From NCBI GenBank assembly GCA_050875145.1, contig JBNMLH010000003.1, positions 62,001-126,000 of the forward strand: a DNA stretch of 64,000 nucleotides. Reading direction: 5' to 3'. Below the pieces are notes generated by a model. That model searched no databases and was not told where the DNA came from. It was given only the letters and a program-made list of their open reading frames with translations. Numbering within the stretch: the first letter of the stretch is position 1; every line of letters starts with the position of its first letter. This document shows, one piece after another, positions 17,272 through 26,399 of this stretch. This DNA comes from CAG-411 sp050875145. Its GTDB lineage: Bacteria; Bacillota; Clostridia; Lachnospirales; Lachnospiraceae. The position numbers and the translations under genes were made by a program.

Positions 17272-18342
17272 CTACAATTCAATCAATTCTTTTGGAGAAT
17301 GCGTCAAATTCTGACATCCATCTTTTGTAACTACAACCAAATCTTCAATCCTGACACCACCAAAATTTTCAATGTAAATTCCTGGTTCCACGGTCTCTGT
17401 CATGTTTTCTAAAATAACGTTTGTTTCCTTTGGAGACAATCTTGGATTTTCATGTATAAACAAACCTACACTATGTCCCAAGCCATGACCGAAGCATTTC
17501 TCATATCCCGCACCATAGATAATATCTCTTGCTACTTTATCTATTTCTGCCCCTGTATAACCTGCTTTTATAAAATCTAACGCTTCTTTTTGTGCCTGCA
17601 AAACCGTATGATATACTTTCTTCTGTTCTTCACTGGCTTTTCCCAATACAACCGTACGTGTCATATCAGAACAATACCCCTCATACACGCATCCAAAGTC
17701 CATCGTGATAAAATCACCTTGTTCGATTTTTTTTCTTCCAGGTACCGCATGTGGTTTGGAAGAATTTATTCCAGATGCCACAATCGTATCAAAACTCAAG
17801 CCTTCTGCTCCAAATTGCTTCATATAAAACTCCAAGTAAGAAGCCACTTCCAACTCTGTTACTCCAGGTTTTATTATATCTAAAATCTTTGTAAATGCCT
17901 TATCACCAATTTCCTCGGCACATGCAATTTTCTTAATTTCTTCTGGTGTTTTTATTCTTCTAATATCTGAAAGTTCCTGATCCAGCATTGTCCATTGTAC
18001 AGAAGGAAATTCTTTTTTCCAATTTTCAAAATCTAAACACAAAAAATCGTTTCCCTCTATTCCAATGCGAACTGCATTTTCCTCCGAAATAACCTGTGCC
18101 AGCAAATCTGTATATTTGCCTGAAAGCTGCCAAATATCAAAGCCTTCCGTCTCCTCTTTCGCCTGTATTGTATATCTGGAATCCGTCATAACAATCTTTT
18201 TATTTCTTGAAAGATATAAATATCCTGTTGCTCCCGAAAAACCACTTAAATACCTCATATTATATCCATTCGATACAACAATGGCATCCAGCTCTTTCTC
18301 CTCCAAAATAGAAATTACTTGTTTTAAACGTTCCTGTTCCAT
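17272..18342 (-). CDS. Xaa-Pro peptidase family (M24) aminopeptidase
   Basis: The 356-residue protein has an N-terminal creatinase-like domain (about 1-125) and a C-terminal pita-bread metallopeptidase domain. Metal ligands are recognisable: two Asp in MDFGCVYEGYCSDMTRT, His in FGHGLGHSVGLFIHE, Glu in TVEPGIYIE and the final Glu in GGVRIEDLVVV. Family members cleave the N-terminal residue before proline, using two Mn2+ or Co2+ ions in the cytosol. The start ATG has SD AAGGA. Located between aroK and efp, a frequent arrangement in Clostridia. Whether it acts as aminopeptidase P or dipeptidase PepQ cannot be told from sequence alone. Confidence 0.92.
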   Translation of the reverse strand: MEQERLKQVISILEEKELDAIVVSNGYNMRYLSGFSGATGYLYLSRNKKIVMTDSRYTIQAKEETEGFDIWQLSGKYTDLLAQVISEENAVRIGIEGNDFLCLDFENWKKEFPSVQWTMLDQELSDIRRIKTPEEIKKIACAEEIGDKAFTKILDIIKPGVTELEVASYLEFYMKQFGAEGLSFDTIVASGINSSKPHAVPGRKKIEQGDFITMDFGCVYEGYCSDMTRTVVLGKASEEQKKVYHTVLQAQKEALDFIKAGYTGAEIDKVARDIIYGAGYEKCFGHGLGHSVGLFIHENPRLSPKETNVILENMTETVEPGIYIENFGGVRIEDLVVVTKDGCQNLTHSPKELIEL

Positions 18343-18364
18343 ATTTTTTCCTTCTTTCTATTTT

Positions 18365-18895
18365 CTATTGTTCTCTTTCAAAGAAAATCGTATAGTTTCT
18401 AACTATTTCCTGAACAATTTCTTCCACAGATTTTCCATCTACCTGCACAACCATGTGCGCACCCACCTCATAAATCGGGTCTCTGTAATTTAATAATTCT
18501 TCTACCCGTTTTGCAGGATCCTCACATTGTAGTAATGGTCTTGTCGTATCTCCCTCCAAACGAGATAATACCGTTTCTTTCTTGACTTTTAAATAAATGA
18601 CAAAACCAAGTTTTTGTAAAAGTTTGGCATTTTCAGCTCGTAAAGGCAAACCACCACCGCTGGAAACAATTGTCTTTTCTGTACTTTCTACTAATTCCTG
18701 TATACTTTTTGTCTCTGTATCTCGAAAGTATTTCTCCCCATCCTGCTCAAAAATTTCACTAATTGTTTTGCCTTCTCGCTTTTCAATATAAAGGTCGGTA
18801 TCTAAAAAAGAATAGGATAATCTCTCTGCCAGCTTTTCTCCCACTGTAGTTTTTCCACACCCCATAAATCCAATCAATACAATATTATTTTTCAC
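18365..18895 (-). CDS. aroK: Shikimate kinase
   Basis: Phosphorylates shikimate at the 3-OH with ATP. Walker A is GFMGCGKTTVGEKLA near residue 7, followed by the shikimate-binding DTDLYIEKREGKTISEIF, GGGLPLR, and the lid region TRPLL. I place the start at GTG 18895, giving 176 residues, with AGAAGGG eight bases upstream; ATG codons at 18916 and 18931 lack an SD and overlap yqeG further. It overlaps the yqeG stop by 11 bases, so translation is probably coupled. Confidence 0.93.
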   Translation of the reverse strand: MKNNIVLIGFMGCGKTTVGEKLAERLSYSFLDTDLYIEKREGKTISEIFEQDGEKYFRDTETKSIQELVESTEKTIVSSGGGLPLRAENAKLLQKLGFVIYLKVKKETVLSRLEGDTTRPLLQCEDPAKRVEELLNYRDPIYEVGAHMVVQVDGKSVEEIVQEIVRNYTIFFEREQ

Positions 18896-19394
18896 TTTTT
18901 CTGCCCTTCTTTTCATAAAAATGTAATACAATTTTTTCCAAATATCGTTTTAATACAATTTGAATTTCTTCCTTAGGATCAATCGGACGTACCAAAATAT
19001 TACGCATCCCAATCCTTTTGGCTCCAAACACATCTGTAAATAGCTGGTCTCCAACAAAAATTGTATTAGATAGATCCGTTCCCATAAGCTCCATGGCTTT
19101 TCTATAATTTTTTCCAGAAGGTTTATGTGCATCATAAATGTATTTTGTACCAATTTCTTTATTAAATCGAAGCACACGTTCCTCTTTGTTATTGGAAATC
19201 AGACAACTCTTTATCCCCAATTGTTCCAGTTTTTTAAATAAAGCAATTGCGCGGGGAGTGGCATCTGCACCATGCTCCACTAACGTATTGTCTATATCAA
19301 ATAAAACTCCTTTGATACCTTGTCTCTGTAACGCTTCAAAATCAATTTCATAAGTAGATTCCTGAATGGCATCAGGAAAGAACCTCTCAAACAT
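18885..19394 (-). CDS. YqeG family HAD IIIA-type phosphatase
   Basis: A 169-residue HAD-superfamily protein. Motif I is GVLFDIDNTLVEHGAD (nucleophile Asp and acid Asp), motif II SNNKE (SCLISNNKEERVLRF), and motif IV VGDQLFTDVFGAKR. Members have been proposed to dephosphorylate phosphatidylglycerophosphate (related to Gep4) or act in ribosome-related roles; the substrate here is not determined. SD GGAGA precedes the ATG. It starts the yqeG-aroK-pepP-efp run. Confidence 0.9.
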   Translation of the reverse strand: MFERFFPDAIQESTYEIDFEALQRQGIKGVLFDIDNTLVEHGADATPRAIALFKKLEQLGIKSCLISNNKEERVLRFNKEIGTKYIYDAHKPSGKNYRKAMELMGTDLSNTIFVGDQLFTDVFGAKRIGMRNILVRPIDPKEEIQIVLKRYLEKIVLHFYEKKGRKSEK

Positions 19395-19424
19395 AATGTC
19401 TCCTTTCCATGCTCTTTTCCTTTT

Positions 19425-20627
19425 CTATAAGTCTAATTCTTTTATAATCTCTGGAAAAAGCTGTAAACTTCGCTGCACAATTCCCTTCATATAAGCAATC
19501 AAAATACCATAATTTACAATTACCACGCCCTGCTCCTTTGCACTCTTCATACGAAACTGCATTTCCTTTTGTGGCAACATGCACGCACCACAATGTACAA
19601 TCATGGCATAGCGTGTTAAGTCTTTCGGATATCCGCCTCCACTGGATGTTTCAAATATCAACTCTTTTCCTGTATATTGTCGAATCCACCTTGGTATTTT
19701 AACGGTCCCAATATCATCACATTGTCTATGGTGGGTACAGCCCTCCGCCATCAATATCCGATCTCCATCTTTTAATGTTTCAAGTTTACTGGCATTTTTA
19801 GCTAACATCGCCAAATTTCCTTTATATCTGGCCATTAAAATAGAAAACGATGTCAATGGAATCTCCTGCGGTGTTACTTTCGCAACCTGTTCAAATGCCT
19901 GCGAATCTGTGATTACCAATCTAGGCTTCTGACTTAATTTATGAAAGACACTTTCCAATTCCACTTCTCTGGTTACCACTGGTATTGCTCCCTTTTCCAA
20001 CAAATCACGTATTACTTGTTGTTGCGGCAATATTAATCTTCCTTTTGGTGCGGCAGAATCGATTGGGATTACTAACACAACCAAATCGCCTTGCTCTACC
20101 AAATCACGAACAAGCGGACGATTCGCTTCTTTAGGAGCCTGACTTGCCAGCCATTTCTTTATTTCTTCTATTCCCTCTCCTGTTTTTGTGCTACAATACA
20201 TTCCCTGCTCCAAGTCTGCTCGTTGCGATAGCATTTCTACTTTGTTAAACACCCATAAGCAAGGAATTTTTCTCTCTTTTAATTCCTTGGCTAATGCATG
20301 TTCCATTTCTAACTTTTCCATATCCGAAGCATCCACCGCAATAATGGCAATATCTGTCTTTTGAAGAACATTTCTGGTCTTTTCCATACGCATTTCCCCA
20401 AGTTTTCCTTCGTCATCCAGCCCTGGAGTATCTACTAACATAATCGGTCCGATTGGCAACAATTCCATCGCCTTATATACAGGATCGGTTGTCGTTCCTT
20501 TTACATCTGAAACAATGGACAAATCCTGCCCTGTAATTTTATTTATAATGCTGGACTTGCCCGCATTTCTTTTTCCAAATAAGGCAATATGCACTCGTTC
20601 ACCCTTCGGTGTTGTATTCATTCCCAT
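19425..20627 (-). CDS. hydF: [FeFe]-hydrogenase H-cluster maturation GTPase HydF
   Basis: HydF is the scaffold on which HydE and HydG assemble the 2Fe subcluster before delivery to [FeFe] hydrogenase. The N-terminal GTPase domain has P-loop FGKRNAGKSS (about 17-26), DTPGLDDEG and FNKVE. The C-terminal part carries the FeS-ligating residues in EGCTHHRQC (C297) and HCGACMLP (C346, C349). Length (400) is normal. No hydE, hydG or hydrogenase gene lies in the window. The ATG has SD AAGAAGG. Placed after the mgtC-like gene by 21 bases. Confidence 0.95.
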   Translation of the reverse strand: MGMNTTPKGERVHIALFGKRNAGKSSIINKITGQDLSIVSDVKGTTTDPVYKAMELLPIGPIMLVDTPGLDDEGKLGEMRMEKTRNVLQKTDIAIIAVDASDMEKLEMEHALAKELKERKIPCLWVFNKVEMLSQRADLEQGMYCSTKTGEGIEEIKKWLASQAPKEANRPLVRDLVEQGDLVVLVIPIDSAAPKGRLILPQQQVIRDLLEKGAIPVVTREVELESVFHKLSQKPRLVITDSQAFEQVAKVTPQEIPLTSFSILMARYKGNLAMLAKNASKLETLKDGDRILMAEGCTHHRQCDDIGTVKIPRWIRQYTGKELIFETSSGGGYPKDLTRYAMIVHCGACMLPQKEMQFRMKSAKEQGVVIVNYGILIAYMKGIVQRSLQLFPEIIKELDL

Positions 20628-20648
20628 ACTAAAAGCCTTCTTTCTATA

Positions 20649-21353
20649 TCAAATTCCAATCTCCTCAAAGCCAACTACATCTTCCTCTTTACTGAGAATA
20701 GAAAGAATTTCTCTACTTTCCTTACTATCACTTTGAATTCCTAAAATCAACCCAATTTCGCCGTTTATACCTATTTTCGCCCGTTGCATTTCCATTCTGT
20801 AAATATCGCAATCCTGCTCCTGTAGCACTATTAACAACGTTCGGATACACGATTGATCCTTCAATTCTATATATACAGTCATATTCGTTTCATCGCTTCC
20901 ACCGAACAATTTTTTCTGTATTCCTAACAAGAAAAGAACAACCACACAAATCGTAGCCAAAATTGCCAATTCATAAAATCCGATTCCAATTGCAAGTCCA
21001 ACACACGCTGAAACCCACAGACCTGCTGCAGTTGTCAAACCTTTCACCTTTGCATTGTCACGAACAATAATCGTTCCAACACCCAAAAAACCAATTCCAC
21101 TTACAACCTGCGCACCAATACGGGTAGGATCAATGGAATCCAAATGAAACATCAGCACTGCATACTGTCCTGTCAACATACATGCTGCAGAACCAAGACA
21201 AACAAGAATATGGGTTTTAAATCCTGCCGTTCGATGTTTCCACTCACGCTCAATCCCAACTGCGCCTCCACATATAATACAAAAAATAATTCGAAGCGTA
21301 ATGGATGCCATATTTAATTCCCTTAAATAATCAGAAAACCATAATCCTTGCAT
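20649..21353 (-). CDS. MgtC/SapB family membrane protein
   Basis: A 234-residue protein with an N-terminal half of four or five membrane helices containing the family signatures GGAVGIEREWKHRTAGFKTH and GIGFLGVGTIIVRDN, and a C-terminal cytosolic ACT-like domain (MTVYIELKDQSCIRTLLIVL). MgtC proteins affect Mg2+ adaptation, membrane potential and F-ATPase in Salmonella; many Firmicute homologues are annotated only by family. SD GGGAG precedes the ATG. It may be co-transcribed with hydF, but a functional link is not evident. Confidence 0.9.
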   Translation of the reverse strand: MQGLWFSDYLRELNMASITLRIIFCIICGGAVGIEREWKHRTAGFKTHILVCLGSAACMLTGQYAVLMFHLDSIDPTRIGAQVVSGIGFLGVGTIIVRDNAKVKGLTTAAGLWVSACVGLAIGIGFYELAILATICVVVLFLLGIQKKLFGGSDETNMTVYIELKDQSCIRTLLIVLQEQDCDIYRMEMQRAKIGINGEIGLILGIQSDSKESREILSILSKEEDVVGFEEIGI

Positions 21354-21534
21354 TTTTCACTCCCTTTCTAGTCTCTCGCCAACTAAATCAAACCTTTTTG
21401 CCATCCTCTGTCGATTTCATTACGAATACAAAGCAACTTCTTTACATACTTTGTTAATAAGCCTTTTTTCTTATCTTTCAATATTATCATACCATATTCC
21501 CTATTAGTACTTTATCTTGTAAACGGAGGTATTT

Positions 21535-22473
21535 ATGAAAAAGAACAAAACGCTTTCTTTATTTTTTTTATGTTTTCTACTTCTTTTATTTTTATCACCT
21601 GAACTATGTTTTCTCGGTGCTAAAAACGGCACAAAATTGTGGATATTTACAGTTATTCCCTCTCTACTTCCCTTTATCATCGTATCCAATTTGCTACTAA
21701 ATTTAAATTTACTTTCTTCACTAACAGATTGGATTTATCCAATCCTTCATCCACTTTTTAAAGTCAGCAAATACGGTTGTTTTCCCATTTTAATTGGAAT
21801 GCTGTCAGGATACCCTATGGGGGCAAAATCCTGCGCAGATTTAGTAAAAGAGAAAAAGGTTACATTAGAAGAAGGGCAATATCTTCTCTCTTTTGTAAAT
21901 AACCCCAGTCCCATGTTTTTAACATCCTATCTGGCAATTCAATGTCTACATAGCGAACATATCAAATATCTTTTGTATAGTATTATACTGCTTTCTTCTT
22001 TTCTTTGCAGTATTTTTTATCGTATTTTCTCACAAAACAAAAGAAAAAATTTCTCTATAGTCGAAACTCCACAAAAGACAACTGCAAATTTTTCTCTGGC
22101 TTATGCAATGGATAAATCTATCTTAGACGGATTTCTCACCATCACTAAAATTGGAGGTTACATTTTGCTTTTTTCTATTCTCTCAACCTTTTTACTTAAT
22201 CTTCCAAATACTTTTAATTTTATTTCCTACGGACTGCTTTCTTTAACAGAAATCACAACTGCTACCAACCAAATTGGTAACTCTGATTTTTCTACCAAAA
22301 TAAAAATAATCCTAACCCTGACAAGCACTGCATTTGGAGGACTATCCAGTCTTTTCCAAACTCAAAGCGTCATTGCCGGGTCGGGACTATCTTTAAAAAC
22401 CTATTTCTATTATAAAGTATTACAATGCTTATTTGTTTTTATGATTCTTTCTTTTATTTTAGTATTCATCTGA
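21535..22473 (+). CDS. YlbJ/SpoVV-like integral membrane protein
   Basis: A 312-residue protein with about eight membrane helices. Conserved-looking blocks are PILIGMLSGYPMGAKSCADL and FVNNPSPMFLTSYLA, which recall the nucleoside-recognition (Gate) domain of sporulation protein YlbJ (SpoVV), implicated in dipicolinic acid transport across the outer forespore membrane. The match is by motif, and the protein is somewhat shorter than Bacillus YlbJ (about 400). SD GGAGG is five bases before the ATG. It stands alone on the plus strand between two minus-strand runs; its stop overlaps the stop of the next gene tail to tail by 15 bases. Confidence 0.65.
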   Translation: MKKNKTLSLFFLCFLLLLFLSPELCFLGAKNGTKLWIFTVIPSLLPFIIVSNLLLNLNLLSSLTDWIYPILHPLFKVSKYGCFPILIGMLSGYPMGAKSCADLVKEKKVTLEEGQYLLSFVNNPSPMFLTSYLAIQCLHSEHIKYLLYSIILLSSFLCSIFYRIFSQNKRKNFSIVETPQKTTANFSLAYAMDKSILDGFLTITKIGGYILLFSILSTFLLNLPNTFNFISYGLLSLTEITTATNQIGNSDFSTKIKIILTLTSTAFGGLSSLFQTQSVIAGSGLSLKTYFYYKVLQCLFVFMILSFILVFI

Positions 22474-23118
22474 ATAGGAATAATCATCAATAATACCTTC
22501 ATGCTTTACAACTTCCTGTGCTTCACTTTCCTGCTCCATATCAGGTACCTGTGTCTCCTCTACGGGATTTGGTTCTGGCACCCCAGACAGTTCACGATGA
22601 TTTGCGCGCACAATTTCCATATTTTCCTGCATACTGTGCATCAAGCCCTCATAGTGACCTCTACATTCGCTATAAGCCTTATCCATAATATTTTCTAATC
22701 CGATAAGCATATCTGAGGTATAACTGATTGCACCTGTTCTAATTTGATTGGCATCATTCTCTGCCGCAGATAAAATCTGTTCTGCCTGCATCTGTGCCTG
22801 CTGTACAATTTGATCTGCCTGTGCATATGCCTGCTGCATAATCTGATGCTCGTCCACCAACGCGTCCATCTTATCTTGTGCTTCTGCTAACATAGCATTT
22901 GCCTTTGCCTCTGCATCCTGTAAAATAGCATCCTTATTTTCTATCATCTTTTTGTATCTTTGAATTTCATCTGGTGTACGCAAACGCAACTCATCCAATA
23001 AATCATATAATTCATCCTTTGGCACAATTACCTTTGTAGATGACAAAGGTTGCATCTTACACTCTTCTACAAAATCATATATATCTTCTATTAATTCTTC
23101 AATCCTACTTACAGCCAT
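22459..23118 (-). CDS. Coiled-coil protein of unknown function
   Basis: 219 residues, nearly all helical: a conserved-looking N-terminus (SRIEELIEDIYDFVEECK, then LYDLLDELRLRTPDEIQRYK), a long Ala/Gln/Glu coiled coil (about residues 60-130, AEAKANAMLAEAQDKMDAL) and an acidic C-terminus. It has features in common with V-ATPase subunit H/E-like or DivIVA-like bacterial proteins, and homologues next to coaD in Clostridia are often labelled 'ATPase', which is not supported by any nucleotide motif here. ATG 23118 has AGGAG eight bases upstream, better than the GTG at 23127. Probably co-transcribed with coaD and rsmD. Confidence 0.75.
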   Translation of the reverse strand: MAVSRIEELIEDIYDFVEECKMQPLSSTKVIVPKDELYDLLDELRLRTPDEIQRYKKMIENKDAILQDAEAKANAMLAEAQDKMDALVDEHQIMQQAYAQADQIVQQAQMQAEQILSAAENDANQIRTGAISYTSDMLIGLENIMDKAYSECRGHYEGLMHSMQENMEIVRANHRELSGVPEPNPVEETQVPDMEQESEAQEVVKHEGIIDDYSYSDEY

Positions 23119-23213
23119 TCTAAACACTCCTCTTTCTACCTATGTTGTCCTATTTTTATCACTGTCTAACTATCGAAATCAGTAACACTTTCCCCACCAA
23201 AACTTTCCATATG

Positions 23214-23711
23214 TCACTCTTCTTCTGTCTGTAACTTTTTATATTTGTTTTCAACAACAGAAATTAACTCTTTAGGTACCATCATTGATATATCTCCATG
23301 GTAAGATGCAATCTCCCGAACTGCACTGGAACTTAAATATGAATACTCCACGCTTGCTGCCAAAAACATAGTATCTAGTTTCGGATACAAACTACGGTTT
23401 AACTGTGCTATCTGCAATTCATATTCAAAATCTGTCACTGCACGTAATCCGCGAAAAATCACTTCTGCCTTTTTTAACTTGGCAAACTCTACAAGCAATC
23501 CATCAAATACTTCTACCTTTACATTAGGAATATCCTTTACTACATATTCTATCATTTCTTTTCTCTCTTCTGCAGTAAATACAGGATTTTTCTTGCTGTT
23601 ATTTAATACCCCTATAATGAGCTGATCCACCAACAATGCAGATCTTTTGATAATATCCAAATGACCTATGGTAACTGGATCAAAGCTTCCGGGATAAATT
23701 CCAATTCTCAT
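23214..23711 (-). CDS. coaD: Phosphopantetheine adenylyltransferase
   Basis: Catalyses the penultimate step of coenzyme A synthesis, transferring AMP to 4'-phosphopantetheine. The nucleotidyltransferase motif GSFDPVTIGHLDII is at the N-terminus (T/HxGH), with GVLNNSKK, GLRAVTDFEYE and the C-terminal SSSAVREIASYHGD loop. ATG 23711 (165 residues) has GGAGG nine bases before it. It follows rsmD closely, the common bacterial pair. Confidence 0.96.
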   Translation of the reverse strand: MRIGIYPGSFDPVTIGHLDIIKRSALLVDQLIIGVLNNSKKNPVFTAEERKEMIEYVVKDIPNVKVEVFDGLLVEFAKLKKAEVIFRGLRAVTDFEYELQIAQLNRSLYPKLDTMFLAASVEYSYLSSSAVREIASYHGDISMMVPKELISVVENKYKKLQTEEE

Positions 23712-23768
23712 AATTGGATGCCTCCAATTCCTATCGTACATTTTTATTTTATAGCCAATTTTTAATAC

Positions 23769-24323
23769 TTACTTTACATAAAGGAAAATATGCATATTGG
23801 TCTTATATGTCTTAACCTTATGTATCTCATAACCTAAATCTTCAACATAGGAATAGGCTGTATCCAGTGATGCTTCCACAATAATCATAGTATTCTTCCC
23901 TAGTATCCGGGTGTTCTTTAGTAATTCTAACACTCGCTTTTCCCATTGACATCCATAAGGCGGATCCATAAATATAATATCAAAGCTTTCCTTCTTTGCA
24001 TCTAACTGCTGTATGGCAGCTAATACATCACCTTTTATTACAGTTGCCTCTTCTTCCAAATGTGTATTTTTCAAATTATCCTTTATACAGCGTATGGCTT
24101 CCACACCAGAATCAATAAATACCGCGTGTTCGGCTCCGCGACTCAACGCTTCAATTCCAATGCCGCCACTTCCACTAAACAAATCTAAAAAACTACAGTC
24201 ATATAACTGTGACTGTATCATATTAAATAATGTTTCCTTAATTCGGTCTGTTGTAGGTCTGGTTTCCATGCCAGTTGGTGTCTTTAACTGTATCCTTCTT
24301 GCCTTTCCTGCTATTACTCGCAT
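23769..24323 (-). CDS. rsmD: 16S rRNA guanine-966 N2-methyltransferase
   Basis: Methylates G966 (E. coli numbering) of 16S rRNA in the assembling 30S subunit. The SAM-binding motif FLDLFSGSGGIGIEALSRG and the catalytic DPPY (IIFMDPPYGCQWE) are present, along with the family's TRPTTDRIKETLFNM near residue 25. ATG 24323 (184 residues) has AAAGGA at good spacing; the longer frame from 24347 is not needed. It lies between the AAA ATPase and coaD. Confidence 0.94.
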   Translation of the reverse strand: MRVIAGKARRIQLKTPTGMETRPTTDRIKETLFNMIQSQLYDCSFLDLFSGSGGIGIEALSRGAEHAVFIDSGVEAIRCIKDNLKNTHLEEEATVIKGDVLAAIQQLDAKKESFDIIFMDPPYGCQWEKRVLELLKNTRILGKNTMIIVEASLDTAYSYVEDLGYEIHKVKTYKTNMHIFLYVK

Positions 24324-24459
24324 TTTACCATTCCTTTCACAAATCATGTATTACCAAACATTTTATTCTCTTTTGTGTAAAATTCAGCCATGATATATAC
24401 TATATCTCAAACTATGCAAAAATTCAAGTAACTTAACAAAATTTAACTCAATAATTTCT

Positions 24460-26250
24460 TTACTGTTTTATGGTTATGATATCTAACACATCCTGCAATT
24501 CAATCTGCATAAGCTGTTCTTGTGTGGGTAACTCTAAATTTACGATGCGATTTGCCTGATTGCCTAATATACTTTCAAATGTATTTCGAATACCTCGTCC
24601 ATTTCCAAATAGAAATTTCTGTTCTTCACTTAATTTTTCTATTTCCACTCTAACCTGTTCTGCAGCTTCTGTTGACATACACAATCCTGATTTACACAAA
24701 AGTCCATCCAGTATCATCATCAATTCTTCTGTTGTATAATCCTTAAAATCAATAAATTTATTAAATCTTGAAATTAGACCTGTATTTGCCTTTAAAAATT
24801 CTTCCATCTCATTCTTATATCCAGCAACAATGACAACAAGATTATCTCTATGATCCTCCATAATTTTTACAAGTGTGTCAATGGCTTCTCCTCCAAAATC
24901 ATTAGCATCTTTTTTATTCGACAAGGCATAGGCTTCATCAATAAATAAAATGCCACCCATTGCTCTTTCTGCCACCTCTCGAACCTTTATGGCAGTTTGT
25001 CCCACATAACCTGCTACTAATCCTGCACGATCCACCTCAACTAACTGCCCTTTTGATAAAATGCCAAGTTCTTTATAAATCTTTGCAACTAAACGAGCTA
25101 CTGTAGTCTTTCCTGTACCAGGGTTACCAGTAAATACCATGTGATAACTTACATTCATGGAAGGCATATCATAACTTTCTCGCATTTTTTTTACTTTTAT
25201 TAAATTAATAAGTGATTGTATCTCACTCTTTACGTTCTCCAGCCCCACCAAACCATTTAATTCATCCAGCAATTCCTGAAGCCTTTTTGCGTGATTAATT
25301 TTATTAATTTCTTTTTTGATCTGTTCCAATCTTTCATCCTGAAGCTTTTTCATAGCTTCCTGCTGTTCTTTTTTTAGTCTTTCAATCGCAGGTGTGGAAA
25401 TCTTTAATTTCCCCATTTTCTGTAATTTTTGTAATTCCTCATCCGTGTAATCAAATATCGTACGTTCCTTTGCTTCTTCTACCTGTTCTGTATTTTCTGT
25501 TTCAGGAACATCTTGCTCTGACTTGTCCTCCTGGATAAGCATATCTGAAACTTTATCCTTTGTTTCCAGTTGTTGTGTCTTATTTTTATCTTCTTCCTTT
25601 TCTTTTGTTTCCTTTATGTTCTTTATAGCAACCTGCTCTCTATGCATTTTTAACTGTTCTACCGGTGCCTTTTCCAGATAAAATTTTTCCGTACTTAACT
25701 TTAAAAATAAATACCGGGCATTTACTACTTCTAACCTCTGATCTTCATTTACAAAATAAACATTTTTCTCGTAAAACTCTGTAATAAATTTGTCTGCATA
25801 TGCACTCTGTTTATAATCTAGCAAAGATATAGAAAGTAATATATTTAAAAGAGAATCAAAAAAATAGCTGGAAAAAAACGACTGCTTCTTTCCATCACGC
25901 ACTCCGCAAAGCTGCAGAATAATCGGAGGGGTACGAAGCAATTTATTAGCCATCATAATCACATTGTCCGGTAGTTCCCCCTCTTCCGGACAACCCAGCA
26001 AATTTTCTGAAACCACTTCTACTATAAATTTTCTTTGTGTTATGCCATTTTCTCCACAATAAACGGTTTGATTTAACATCAATGCCTGCAAATACATATC
26101 TAACATTTCATAAATATTCTGATGCAGAAAGTGCTCTGGCTCCTCCCAGTAACCCTCTTCATCCAACACTCGACAAAACAGCACCATATTCTCATAACTT
26201 TCTTTTGCGATTTCCAGCAACTGCTTATTAGAATATTCAGGTTGTATCAT
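24460..26250 (-). CDS. SpoVK/CbbX-type AAA ATPase with long N-terminal region
   Basis: 596 residues. The C-terminal 260 form a CbxX/CfqX (SpoVK-like) AAA domain: Walker A TGNPGTGKTTVA (about 374-385), Walker B GGILFIDEAYAL (432-443), sensor region IVAGYKNEMEEF and arginine-rich C-terminal FLFGNGRGIRNTFE. The N-terminal 200 residues are helical and unassigned, then an acidic/Lys-rich linker (about 210-265) and a coiled coil (270-335). SpoVK acts in late sporulation in Bacillus; CbbX remodels Rubisco in phototrophs, which is not relevant here. ATG 26250 has AGGAGG seven bases before it. The target protein is unknown; the next upstream gene is a LysM protein. Confidence 0.85.
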   Translation of the reverse strand: MIQPEYSNKQLLEIAKESYENMVLFCRVLDEEGYWEEPEHFLHQNIYEMLDMYLQALMLNQTVYCGENGITQRKFIVEVVSENLLGCPEEGELPDNVIMMANKLLRTPPIILQLCGVRDGKKQSFFSSYFFDSLLNILLSISLLDYKQSAYADKFITEFYEKNVYFVNEDQRLEVVNARYLFLKLSTEKFYLEKAPVEQLKMHREQVAIKNIKETKEKEEDKNKTQQLETKDKVSDMLIQEDKSEQDVPETENTEQVEEAKERTIFDYTDEELQKLQKMGKLKISTPAIERLKKEQQEAMKKLQDERLEQIKKEINKINHAKRLQELLDELNGLVGLENVKSEIQSLINLIKVKKMRESYDMPSMNVSYHMVFTGNPGTGKTTVARLVAKIYKELGILSKGQLVEVDRAGLVAGYVGQTAIKVREVAERAMGGILFIDEAYALSNKKDANDFGGEAIDTLVKIMEDHRDNLVVIVAGYKNEMEEFLKANTGLISRFNKFIDFKDYTTEELMMILDGLLCKSGLCMSTEAAEQVRVEIEKLSEEQKFLFGNGRGIRNTFESILGNQANRIVNLELPTQEQLMQIELQDVLDIITIKQ

Positions 26251-26399
26251 CTGATCTCCTCCTGCCCTTATCGTAACTCTCCTGTTCGGCAGGAAGCCCC
26301 GCCATATATGCATTATCTATATAAGTTCAAATACTTGTTTTCCGTTCTATTATAACTACTTTTCATTATATACTTTTTTGCAAAAAATGGCAATCTCAT

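Noticed and set aside
21504..21689. A 61-codon minus-strand frame upstream of the YlbJ-like gene
   Set aside because: It is antisense to the start of a real gene and lacks an SD.
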